From positions 521,329-585,328 of the forward strand of contig NW_004457554.1 in assembly GCF_000313135.1 (NCBI RefSeq): a DNA stretch of 64,000 nt. Direction: 5' to 3'. The position numbers and the translations under genes are program-made. The DNA is from Acanthamoeba castellanii str. Neff (taxonomy: Eukaryota; Discosea; Longamoebia; Acanthamoebidae). Of this stretch, positions 52,069 through 63,500 are shown piece after piece. The notes below the pieces were generated by a model, which did not search any database, was not told the DNA's origin, and worked only from the letters and a program-made list of their open reading frames with translations. Positions within the stretch are counted from its first letter, which is position 1. Every line of letters begins with the position of its first letter.

Positions 52069-52497
52069 ATGAACCCCAAGTGTGGCGTTTGCAACAAGAC
52101 CGTGTACCCCGTGGAGAAGATCAGCCCGGGTAACGGCAAGAACTACCACAAGCTGTGCTTCAAGTGCTCGGTGTGCAAGATCACGCTCAACCTGAAGAAC
52201 TTCAAGTCGCACGAGGGTACCCTCTACTGCCCGGTCCACTACGCGCCCGCGCAGGTCGAGGTGAGGTCGTTCGAATCCGAGAGGAAGGCCGACCAGGGCG
52301 AGTACGCCAGCAACCCCTCCTCCACCCAGGCCGCGGCCGGTGGTGCCTGGGGCCAATCGACTCCCGATTCTGGCGAGTACGGCGGCGGCAACAGCGCTGC
52401 TGCTGGCGGCTACGATCAGGGTGGATATGACCAGGGCGGCTACGAGCAGCAGGGCGGCTACGATCAGGGTGGCTACCAGCAGGAGTACTACGAGTAA
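52069..52497 (+). CDS. Single LIM-domain protein with Gly/Tyr/Gln-rich tail
   Basis: One uninterrupted exon encodes 142 residues. Residues 5-59 form a LIM domain with ligands CGVC...YHKLC..CSVC...LYC..H: two zinc sites, usually a protein-binding module of actin-associated proteins. The C-terminal 50 residues are repeats of GGYDQ/GGYEQ. Absence of introns, strong GC3 bias and a pyrimidine-rich 5' leader suggest high expression. Small single-LIM proteins of this type occur in amoebae and are linked to the cytoskeleton; that role is inferred from the family. Confidence 0.88.
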   Translation: MNPKCGVCNKTVYPVEKISPGNGKNYHKLCFKCSVCKITLNLKNFKSHEGTLYCPVHYAPAQVEVRSFESERKADQGEYASNPSSTQAAAGGAWGQSTPDSGEYGGGNSAAAGGYDQGGYDQGGYEQQGGYDQGGYQQEYYE

Positions 52498-52969
52498 GCG
52501 CTAGACCCGACCCCGGCTCCAAGTCGAATCGTCGTGCGTCTCTACTCCCCCGCCTCTACATCTACAATCTACTACTTCTTCGGAACCAATGGGGGATCGA
52601 CGACGATCCAGGACAGCAAGCGAATGGCGACTATCGACTGAGTGGCGATACAGAAATGGGAACGAGGAGAGACAGTGCAGTGCGCGAGCGAGATGACCCT
52701 CTCCTTCTACACGCACTGCCTCTCTTCGTCTCTCCTTTTGTTTTGGTCTCCCGCTCTCCTCTACCTCTACTTTTCTCGCTGTCTCTGTACCACACTCGAT
52801 TTCTTGCCGAATACAAACAGCTGTAACTTTCTTGTCTGTACAAACATCGAGCATCCAGCCATGATCAACCATTCATCAGTCAGCGCACCCTCGTCGCACT
52901 CAACACAAGCGCCAGCAACCCTGAGTGTGGCATCCCCCACGATAATGAAGGGGGAATTGAAGTAGAGAG
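52498..52969. other. LIM-gene 3' region and tRNA upstream region
   Basis: No gene is supported here. The sequence is mixed and pyrimidine-rich at 52690-52800, probably 3' UTR followed by spacer. Confidence 0.4.
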
Positions 52970-53040
52970 GGCACTTTAGCTTAGTGGTAGAGCGTCAGTC
53001 TTGTAAACTGAAGGTCATGGGTTCAATCCCCATAAGTGCC
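52970..53040 (+). tRNA. tRNA-Thr (anticodon UGU)
   Basis: The 71-nt cloverleaf is complete: acceptor GGCACTT pairs with AAGTGCC. The D arm is GCTT...GAGC. The anticodon stem is TCAGT/ACTGA with loop CTTGTAA, giving anticodon TGT. The T arm is ATGGG/CCCAT with loop TTCAATC. There is no intron and CCA is not encoded. A TTTT tract at 53047-53050 is a suitable RNA polymerase III terminator. Confidence 0.95.
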
Positions 53041-53046
53041 TTTATC

Positions 53047-53050
53047 TTTT
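53047..53050 (+). terminator. RNA polymerase III terminator of tRNA-Thr
   Basis: This is the first run of four T residues downstream of the tRNA, 6 nt after its 3' end. Confidence 0.6.
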
Positions 53051-53149
53051 AGTCGCGACACAGATACAGGGGAAAGAGTGCGTCCACAGGGTTAGAAAAA
53101 ACAGAAAACGCACAAACTTGATTTTTGTCTTTTTGATTGATCTGGCTAC

Positions 53150-54008
53150 ATGGACGGGGAGGGGTCGACGACGTCGTGGGTGGAGGCGGTGGCGACGGGG
53201 AGTCGCTTCGTGTCGGAGAAGCAGCTCGAGGAGGAGCGGCAGCAGCTTGGCGGAACGCCTCGCGCCCCGGTGCCCGATGGGCCGCGCAAGCCCCTCTGGG
53301 AGCAGCTGCAGTCTAACAGGGACCGCGCCGAAGAAGACTTCAAAGAAAAGATCCGATTCCGTATGCGCCCCCCCCCCAACGCTCCATCATCATCTCCTCT
53401 TTCCAATCCATGCGAAGATGCAAATTTAAATTCGCATCTCTTGTGGCGTACGTACAGGACCACCAAAGGCGTTGGATGAAGATGACGTGGCGTTCCTTGC
53501 CGAGTACGACCTTACGCGCCAGCGCCACCTGGCACTGCGCGAGCAGGAGGAGCGGGACGAGCTGGCGCGCTTCGAGGCGCAACGTGCCACCATCGTCTAC
53601 ACCGCCGACGAGCCCGAGCCGCTCGTGCTTCCCACCTTCCTCTCCACCACCTCTTCCACTTCCACATCTCCATCTTCTACTTCTTCTTCCTCTACGTCGG
53701 CGTTGACATCTTCATCTAAGGCGACCGCCGCGCCGGCCAAGAAGAAGGGGATCATGGGGGTGAGCATCATCCAGGTGACGCCCAAGCGCAAGCAGCCCGA
53801 GGCAGCCGCGCAGACGCAGACGAAGAAGACGACGGCGACCATCGGGGTCATCAAGGCGACCACACCAACAACAACGGAGGCCGCGAAGAAGCAGAAGCGC
53901 GACGAGGACAACAACGAAAAGAAGAAGACGAAAGAAAGCCAAGAAGAAGAAGAAGAAGACGACAGCGACGACGAAGGTGGAGGAGGATTTAGGCTTGTCG
54001 ATTACTGA
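53150..54008 (+). CDS. PSME3IP1: NIP30/FAM192A (PSME3-interacting) family protein
   Basis: Two exons (53150-53360 and 53458-54008) give 253 residues. RFVSEKQLEEER near the N-terminus, PLWEQLQSNRDRAEEDFKEKIRF and ALDEDDVAFLAEY match the NIP30 domain that opens FAM192A/PSME3IP1 proteins. Human NIP30 binds the nuclear proteasome activator PA28-gamma. The rest is Ser/Thr-rich and then basic and acidic (KKQKRDEDNNEKKK, EEEEEDDSDDE), consistent with a disordered nuclear tail. The gene is convergent with the RapGAP gene (132 bp between stops). Function in an organism without a confirmed PA28-gamma is uncertain. Confidence 0.8.
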
Positions 54009-54140
54009 TCAACACGCGATCGCCAACCAACAACAATGTACAAAAAACATACGAAAAACGTTCACACGCACACGCCGCACACGCACACGTCGCACACACG
54101 CACCACCGCACACGCACACGCGAGTAGCCCGAGCGAGCGA

Positions 54141-57100
54141 TCACTGCCGCTGCGCCTTGTCCAGCTCGCGGGCGACGCGGGCGGCGACGTCGGGGGTCAT
54201 GTACTCGGACGATGACGAGGACGCGGACGGCGACGACGCCATGGGCGGGGAGTAGTCGCCCGACGCGTCGGGCGCCATGTAGCCCTGGGCCGCGTCGTCC
54301 CGCCCGGGCGACAGGCTGTGGTACTCGCCCGCCGCCGCCGCCGCGACGCGACCGTCGCGCGACTTCCTCTTGCCCCGGGGCAGCGAGAACAGCTGCTTCT
54401 GCGCCTCCTGCTGTTGGTGTGTGAGGCGGTGCGTGCGTGCGAGTGTCAGTTTCGGCGCGTGTCGTGTGTCGTGTGTCGTGTTGTGCCTTGGTGGCTTTGG
54501 GGAAGCGGGTCTGGAGTTCGCTGAAGAGGATCTGGCGCAGACGCTGCGTGGGCTTCTGGAAGCGCTCCGCGCTCATCGCACACCGCTCCGCGTTGATAAC
54601 TGCACTCACGATCGCGAAGATCAATCCAATTGCACTTGGCGCACGCGCGTGCGGTGTGTGCGGTGGGCGTGTGCGGTGTGTGCGGTGTGTACGTTTGGTG
54701 AGGAGGTAATCGCGCAGGCCGAGCCCGTGCTTGAGCGTGGCCCGGGCCGGCAGAGGCGGTCGCACGTCGGTGAGGGTCGACACGCCATCCTTGTACGCCA
54801 TGTGTAACCGGTAGCTCACCGGGTCTGCCGCGACAAACCATCATCATCAGATTCCACCCATTGCGCACGCGCCCACCGCACACGCCCACCGCACTCACCG
54901 CTCGTCGCACGCGCATCGGGCGTACCGGAGCCGGGGATGGGCTGCACGATGGCGAACACGTGATTGAACTGGCTCTCGAAGATGGCCGGGTCGAGCTGCG
55001 ACGTGCCCTCATAGTACACGATCACCACCACGTCATTGCTGCACACACCGCACACGCCAACCGCACACGCCCGCCCGCACACGCCAACCGCACGCACGCA
55101 CAGTCAGTAGTCGCCGAGAGCGAGCGAGCGAGAGCGGGGCGAAGCGAACCCGATGTGTTGCTTGCGTTCCCACTGCTGGCCGAGCTCGTCGGTGCGCTGC
55201 CGGAAGGGGAGGAGCGTGGAGACGTGGAACATCACCTCCAGCCCCTGGAACACCGTGTACACCGACTGTCCGCTGCCTACGCGCGTGCCGTCCTCACCAT
55301 CAGCGACAACCGCACGCGCGCATCACACACACACACACACACACACACCACACACACACACACACACCACACACACACACACACACCACCGCAGGCGCAC
55401 CGCACACACGAGGAGGAAGGGTGGCGGGCGTACGGTTGGTGTTGAGGCCGGCCGAGTACTTGGTCCACCCCTCCAGCTGGATCCTGTCGCCCAGCACCGA
55501 CACAAAATTGTCGAAGCCCTCGCTGGCCTCCTCTGTGCGGGTCGTGTTGTGTGTCGTGGTGTGTGTCGTGTCGTTGGTCGTGTGGGCCACAAAAGAAAGA
55601 GGCAGCGGGCGCGGGAGCGGGCGAGGCGTACGGTTGTTGTACATGGCAATCTCGTCCTGATTCTCTTTGGCGTAGAGGACCCCGAACTTGAACGAATTCA
55701 CTTTCTGTTCAGTTGTGTCGTGTCGTGTCGTGTCGTTGGTCGTGTCGTTGGTCGTGTCGTTGGTCGTGTCGTGTCGTGTGTGCGGTCCAGTGGGGGTGAG
55801 TCGCGCACTCGCAGCAGTGAGTGGCGCCAGGCAGCTGCAGTCCTGCGAAGGGCGAGGTACGTACCAGTTTGTCTTCGAGTTCAGCAAAGGCTTCATGTGA
55901 AGCCGCGTCCCTAATTTTCACCACCAACGAATTAGTGTCGTGGTGCGTGTCGTGTCGTGTCGCGGTGCGTGTCGTGGTGAGTGTCGTGTCGCGGTGCGTG
56001 TGCGTGTGCGTGTCGTGTCGTGTCGTGTACCGGATGACGTAGAGCTGATCGATGGAGAACTTGAGCTTGTGGCTGGCGTCGAGGTGCTTCTTGACCGCCT
56101 GCAGGAGGTCGTTGGACCGCGCGTAGCGCTCCTTCTTCCGCTGCTTCACCAGCGCCGTCGGCAACTCCGCCACCCTGTCGCCCTGTCCGTGTGTCGTGTC
56201 GTGTCATGCACCGCCGCACACGCGCGACAACACGACACGCACCACGCAACACGCATCACCACACGCGCGGGCGAGGTACCTGGACGGTGCGGATGAGTAC
56301 GCGGTAGGTGCCGGGCGTCTTGCAGTGGGCCTCGTTGGAGGGGTCCTCGGGCTCCATGTCCTTGAGCTCCTTCTGAATCGACACGCACACCGGACCCAGC
56401 CGCTTCTCGTTTCCGATGATGTTCGTGTGCACTGCGCCGCACACGCGCGTCAGTCTCACCGCACACACTCACCGCTTACCGCACACGCTCACCGCACACA
56501 CGGAACGCACCGGTGCGCAGGTGGAAGAAGCGGCGGTAGTCGAATATGGTGCTGTGTTCGTAGAGGATCGAGTGGCACGACTCGTCGCCGGCGTCGACGT
56601 CGGCGTCGTCGCGCTGACGGTCGGGCTCGAGGGGCGCGTCGGTGTCGATGGCGTGCTCGAGGCGGTAGCCGGGGGTGGCCCGCCATAGTGAGGGCAGGTA
56701 CGAGATGTGCACCGACTCGGCCGCCAGCCGCGCCAGCACACACTCCGGCTTCGGCCCATCGCCCCTACGTTCGCACAACCATCAACGTGTGCGTGTGCGG
56801 TGTGTGCGGTCGTGTGTGTGTGTGTGGCGGGGCGTACTTGGAGTTGGGCGACTTGAGATCGGGCTGGGCGCCCTTGGGCGAGGCGAGGAGGAGGGCGGGC
56901 ACCCGGCCGGAGCTGGAGAGGGCGGCGGCGGCGGTCTGGGAGCCCTCGCCACCCCGGTCGTACTTGAGCCCAAAGTTGTAGACGTCGAATAGGTCCTGCA
57001 CCGACTGGTTCTGCGGCTTGGCCTTCTGCACCATCACCATGCGTGCGTCCACCACTGTGTGCGCACACGCCACACCGCACACGCACACACACATTATCGC

Positions 57101-58802
57101 ACACGACCGCACACGCACACCATCGTACGCGCCGCACGCAACACGAAGACTAGTGTCAGAAGAAGAATGAAAAACGAACGAGGAAGAAGAACAAAGAACG
57201 AAGAACGAAGAGAACCTTTGGTGTCGAGGGCGTTGCCAGAGGTGATGAGGACGAAGCCGGGCATGGCCTTGGTGTGGAGGAAGAGCTCGTCGGGCACCTC
57301 GTGGAGCTGGTTGTCGGCCACATCCAGCACCATGAGCGAGATCATCGAGCTCATCCTGCGCGGCAGCTGACGCAGCTTGTTGCCCTGCAAAAAATAAAAT
57401 AAAATAATTAAGTTTTTAAATAAGCGAATTATAAAGTTACAATTACAATTCAGCCAAAACAATAAATATAATCTAAATATAAACAAGATAGAATAAATTA
57501 ATTTATAAAATTCACTCATTTTACTAATTTGAGAAATAAAGAATAATAAGTAGTAATTACCTTGATGTAGAATTCTTCGAGGTAGGTGAGCTTGGTGATG
57601 GCCTGGGGCAGCTTCTCGATGGAGTTGAGCGAGAGGTCGAGGAACTGCAGCTTGTACTTGAGCTTCGAGACCGACTTGGGCACGCTCGTCAGCTGGTTAC
57701 ACGAAAAGTCCAAATGGGCCAACGCGTACCGCCCGACACCTGATCACCCCCGCTATTGTGAGCGCACACGACACTACACCCGACACACACGGCGCACACG
57801 GCACACACGGCACACACGGCATAAGGTACCTTCAAAGAGGGTGTCGGGGATGGTGGTGAGGAGATTGTCGGCGCAGATGAAGGAGGTCAGCCGTCGCATG
57901 CCGCCGCTGAAGATGGCGGGGTTGAGGTGGGTGAGCTTGTTGTCGGTCACGTCCAGCGTCTCGAGCTTCTCCAGCGTGCCCAGAGCGTCGGGCAGCTCCG
58001 TGAGGTTGTTGTGCGACAGGTCCAGGCTCACCAGATTGCGCAGCTCGCACACGGCTGTCGCACACACAAAGAATCATTAGCACACCGCACACACCGCACA
58101 CGCACGCACGACCGCACACGCATGACCGCACACGTGGTACGAACCCGAGGGGAGGTCAGGCCCGATGTGCATGGAGCGCAGGTCGAGCGAGGGTCGGCTG
58201 GTCTTCCCCGCCAGGTTGAGCGACTGCTTGATGCGCAGAGACACGTCCGCTGCATCGGAGCTCCACGACTTGCTGACTGAAAACACGCGGTCCCCACGTC
58301 AACACGTCAACACGTGTGCGTGTGCGGTGTGTGCGGTGTATGCGGTACCTTCGGCCCCCTTTTCCTTTTTGTCCTTTTTATGCTTCGCTTTCTTGTGTTC
58401 CTTCTTGGCCTGCTTGTCGCTCTGGAAGGCGGGGGGGGGAAGAGCGAAGACGAGACAAGACGAGATGAGCAAAGAAAGAAGAACGAAGAGCGACGCATTC
58501 ACTGCAGTAACTGAGGCAGGCCACCTTTTCGCGCTGGCGCTGCGTCCGCTCCTGATCCGAGTGCGAACGCGGCACCGCCAGATCCCGCGGCGTCTTGCCC
58601 TGCGTTGTGCAGCGCGCGTGAGTTTTCGAATCATCTCTCTGTTGTTGGTCGGGGAGTTGTCTTCAAAGGGCCTGGCCACGAACCTTGGGCGATATGATCG
58701 CCCTGAACGTGTCGTTCTCGCTTTTCGCTGTGACGACTTCAAACATCAGTATCGCTACATCACACACACACGTACGCACGCACACGCACACGCACACACA
58801 CG

Positions 58803-58834
<32 letters not shown>

Positions 58835-60106
58835 GCACGACCAACGACACGACACGACCAACGACACGCACGTTGTTGGTGGGTGCTGGTGGCGGGTCGA
58901 CTGAGCTGCAGCGGGAGGAGGTCGGCCAGGCTCGAGAAGCCATCGTCCGAGGCCAGGCGCAGCTGGAGCCGATGAAAGGCTGATTCGTGGTTGACGCACG
59001 GCTCGCCGAAGATGTGTTGGTTCTTGGTGACGAACGTGTTCAGGTTGGAGTACTTGTATGTGTGCTGCGCCGGCGGTCGCCCCACCATCACCTCAATTCC
59101 CGCTGTCAAGGTTGATGTGCGTGTGCGTGTGCGTGTGCGTGTGCGTGTGTGTGTGCGTGTTACTGGGCTGATGGGTAAACGGGTGAGACGAAGACGGGCG
59201 TCAGACTGGGTACCATCGGGGTCGTTCCGGATGTTGTTGAAGTGGCAGATCTTGCCGCCCTTAATGTAGTCCACCGTGAAGGCGCCCACGTTGCTGCTGT
59301 AGCGCAGCAGGAACTGCTTCTCGTGTCCGCCCGCCGCCAACAGCGCTTCCGATTCCTCCCGCGCCCGATTCCCGTGAAACCAACTGTCAACGTACACAAC
59401 GCACGCACACGGCACGACACGACACACGATGAACGATACATCAGCTTCAGAGGTCCTCACTCAAGCCGCCCGAAGAGTGATAGTGCTTACTCCACGCCGC
59501 TCGTCATCACGTCGCGCAGCTGTTGTCGTACACGAACACAGGGGAGTTCGTAAGTAGCGTGTGTCGTGTGTGTCGTGTGTGTCGTGTGTGTCGTGTGTGT
59601 CGTGCGTCGTACCTTTTCGAGGCAGCGCGTGATGGAGCCGAAGTATTTGAGAAAGATGGCGTAGTGCTCGCGCGTCACCTCGCCGCTGCCAGACGTGAGG
59701 TCCCACAGCACAACCGCGGCCCGTCCCAGGTCCTCCTTCCCTCCTCCGGCCCGATTCATCAGCGCGTCGCAGACCGCCACCAGCCCGCAACGCGCCTAAA
59801 TTGCATTTTAAAAAGAAAAAAACGAATGTGATTAAATAAATTATTTAAAGCAGGGAATAACAAATTGGAAGACTATTAAATCAAATAAATAAAGAAAGAA
59901 CAAATAATAAAGGGGGGGCGTACAGAGCAGGCGGGGAGGCCAGCGGCCCGACACGCATCGGACCAGACGGCGAGGGCGTCGGGGGCGAGCTGGTCCTCCA
60001 TCTCTTCCTGCTCACCACCGCCAGCTTCGGTCTGGGAAGCTTGCTGGCCCGCAGGCACTCTCCCTCTGCCAATGACCAACGGGGCAAGCTGCGTGTGCTG
60101 CGCCAT
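54141..60106 (-). CDS. SH2-LRR-RapGAP multidomain signalling protein
   Basis: The gene has many exons from ATG 60106 to TGA 54141. The N-terminus ([15 protein letters not shown]) leads to a helical segment ([18 protein letters not shown]) and an SH2 domain at about 59400-58900: [16 protein letters not shown], phosphotyrosine-binding FLLRYSS, then [13 protein letters not shown]. Next are leucine-rich repeats at about 58070-57220: [53 protein letters not shown] and [12 protein letters not shown]. Then come a linker and a Rap/Ran-GAP domain at about 55900-54900, with FHVSTLLPF, the HIGND motif carrying the catalytic Asn (split by an intron), VVVIVYYEG and [11 protein letters not shown]. It would couple tyrosine phosphorylation to Rap-family GTPase inactivation. 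The order SH2-LRR-RapGAP is not one I know from animals. Confidence 0.85.
55328..55398. repeat. CA dinucleotide tract in RapGAP-gene intron
   Basis: A run of ACACAC with three short CACC interruptions lies within an intron of the SH2-LRR-RapGAP gene. Confidence 0.8.
58762..58872. repeat. CA/CGCA and CGACA intronic repeat
   Basis: Stretches of CACACGCACA pass into ACGACACGACC units within an intron of the SH2-LRR-RapGAP gene. Confidence 0.75.
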
Positions 60107-60538
60107 CTTCTTCTCCTTCTTCTACTTCTCCTTCTCCCCGCAGATTCAATCTCCCTTCTTGCTCTCTCCTCGGGCTGATCTCGAGATGTGGTCAACTTGA
60201 CCGCTACTTTTTTTCTTTGATTTCAAGTTCCCCCCTCGTTTTTGTTGCCCTGCTGTGGTTCAGTTCAGCTGACACGCAGCGTCCGGCACACCACACGCGC
60301 AAGCCAAGCCTGGTTCGGGTGTATTGAGTGTCTCTCTTTCGAGCAAGCCGCAGCACTACAGCGGTGATGTTGACCATTTCCCATTTTTGGTGGTGGCATG
60401 TCATGTTTCTCTCCTGTTGTGAGGCAGACCCAAGACCATTGCCATGCAACCGATTGATGTTGTTTTTTTTTATTGATAGTAGTGTACACTGCCATTCTGA
60501 TGATGGTGATGGTGATGTTGATGGTGAGAGGGCGCATG
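60107..60538. other. Intergenic region between tandem leftward genes
   Basis: This region holds the promoter of the SH2-LRR-RapGAP gene and the 3' UTR of the GRAM-C2 gene. No coding exon is supported. Confidence 0.4.
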
Positions 60539-63500
60539 TCAGAGATCTCGTCTGGCGATCTCGAAGAGAGCACCCACGAGGAGTACCGCAAACACCACCA
60601 CCAGGTACAGGCACGAAGGTGTTGGTGGTGATGACGTCGCTGATGATGCCGATGACGACGACGACGCCAGCGACGTAGTTGACGATGGTGCTAACGTCGT
60701 CGTGTTGGCCGAGCTCGCGAGGGGCGTCTTGGACTGCTGCTGCGACCGGCGCAGCGACGGCGCTGCCTCTGCGGACGATCGCTCTCGGGGCGTGGTGGCT
60801 CGGCTGGTCCAGGAGAGCGTGTCGTCATCCGTCCGCGGGCTGAGCGACCGCTCGAACCCGAACGTGTCCTCGCAGTCGTCGAACGAGTAGGACTCGACGG
60901 TGTCGGTGAAGGGCTGTTCGAGCACCGTGGGCTCGTCGTCGTCGGCGGCGCTCGCACCGCCGCCGTGCGCGACGCCCACCTGGTCGGCCGACCCGGTGGC
61001 GTGGATGATCACCGACCCGTGCAGGTCCGGCCCGCTCCGCTTCAGCGCTCGCGTACGTACCACCACCGACCCGCTCTCCGCTGCGGAATGCAAAGCATGA
61101 CACGACACACACCGCCGCACACGCACACGACGCACGCAGGTGGTGAGCGAGTGTGAGTGATATCGATAGGCGGAAGGAGAGAAGGCCGTACAGGGGTCAT
61201 CGGAGGAAGTGGCGTGGGGCGCCCGGGGCGAAGCGTCCGGCAGGCGGACAACGCCGCCTATGCGCCGACGAAGCTGGCTGACGGCCTTGACGCGGCGGTC
61301 GACGAGCTCGTACCAGCCGTCGATGCGGTACGATCGCACGCCGTGCACGGGCGAGGGCAGCGGCACGACGGCCTGGCCCACGAACACGTCCCGCCCGCGC
61401 TTCGGGTCGACGTACCAGCACGTGACGTCGATGAACTCGCTCTTTCCCCCAATCCAATTGCTGTCGACGCACACGCCACCACGGCGAAGTATTGGTTATT
61501 CATTCGTTTGAATGTAAACTTTCGATCGAAGCGAGGGGTGGAGTCCACGTACAACTTGATCTTTTGGTTGAAGAACAGCGAAGACTGCAGCGCACGAAAC
61601 AACATGACACGACACGACACGCGCGCACACACAATCAGAACCGCGCCGGCTTGTGGGGAGGAAGAGAGGTTTCGTTTAGGTACCGATGACCCGTTGACGG
61701 CCTCGGTCTTCTCGGTCTGTCGGGCGTATTGGACTTGCACGAAGACGCTCTCGCATACGCAGCCCCGCGGGATGTCCAGGTTGAGCGCCGAGATCACTGC
61801 GAACCAAACAAAAAACAAAAACAAAAACAAAACGACGACGTATTTGAGATCCTAGCCCGCGCCAGAGCCAAAGACAACAACGGAGGCGGCACCTTTGACG
61901 ACGAGGGTGTTGGGGTCGGACTTGCTGGGCTTGATCAGCAAACGAATCTGGCTCGTGCCCTGGTCGCCCTTGGTCGATATGCCGGCGTTGCTGCACCGCC
62001 GCTTTGGCAGGATGAGCGACTGGCTGCGCCTTGCGGCGGCAGCGCCGGCGGCATCGCCGTCAGCCTCTCCCCGCCGGGCCTCTTCGCCTTCTTCGAATTC
62101 CTCGTCCATCCCGCTGGTGGTGCGCGTGGTGGCTGTCGACGAGTGCAGCAGCTGCTCGGTGGCGATGTCGTCCCGCGCGCCCAACGCGATCGACACCGCG
62201 ATCGACGACAGCGAGCGCGGGTCGCTATCGCCGCTCGACAGACTCACCACGTCCTCCTCCCCTTCCTTCTCCTCATCTTCATCTTCATCGTCGCCGTCGC
62301 CGTCGCCCTCGTCGCTCCTCGCCCCATTCGCCCTTCGGTCCCGCTCGTCGCCCTCGTCGCTGGTCTCGTCATCGTCGCCATCGTCGTCGTCGTCGTTGCC
62401 ACCATACCGACGGCCCGGGCCGGCCCAGGTGTCGGCCCGGGGCCGGTACAGGTCCGACCGTGGCGGCTGGTCGCTCGACGCGTACAGACAGGTGTTCAGG
62501 CCGTCGTTGCTCGACGAGGCGTGGCTGGCCGCTTGCTCGATCATGGTCTTCTCGTCGACGGCCTCGGTCTGGTCGTCGTCCTCCATCGTGAACACGATGC
62601 GGTCCCTGTTGTGGCCGCTGCTGCTGCCGTGGATAATGCCGCTGCTGCCGCTGGCGTTGTTGTTCTTGTCGAGGTCGACGACGGCGGTGACGACGGGGGA
62701 GGCCTGGGAGTCGCTCATTTGCTGGTGCAGCTGTTTGTTGTTCTTGTCGACTTCGGCTGGGCGCAGGAAGTGTCTGAGGCCCGTGCTTAGGCGCTTCCGC
62801 ACCCTCCCCGGCGCAGCAGATGGCTCCCTGAAAGGCACGTACCACCGCACATCGAACACAGGACACACGCGACCGCACACATCGAGAGCAGAATTCAGAA
62901 CCACCACTCCGAGCGAGAAGTAAAACACGTGAAAAAGCAATCGTACTCGGGAGCGATTTTGGATTGGAGGCAGCCGTCGCTGTTGCTCAGCGTACGCAAG
63001 GAACTGAGCTCGCCCTTGAACGCTGGTGGTCCACGCGACAAACTGACGTCAACGCTCGATATATGATAAAAACATGTATGGAGGTGCGTACCTCGATAGC
63101 GGGTCGAAGAGAACTTCTTGTGCTTGGTGGTGACTGGTGGGCTCGCTCCCTGTGGCGAAGAGCTCCCCTATTAATTCATTAGCATCAGAATAATATTAAA
63201 ATAATATAATAATAAAGAATGGTGAGATAACGAATAGCAAGGAAGAGCACCTCGGAGACGGCGGGCTGATGAGGATCGCTCATGCTTCGGGGGTAGGGGA
63301 TGGGGTCGGGACCCGGACTCGAAGGGTCGCTCCCGAGCGAGTCCGAGTCCTCGGTGGTGGCGAGTTCCTCCACCGCGCTGCCGCCGCGCCACAACGCGTA
63401 GATCACCTTGTAGATCTTCGCTCCCTCGTGAAAGCAATACTGCACCGTGAGTGGACGACACACACGACACGCACATGACACACAACACGACACACGACAC

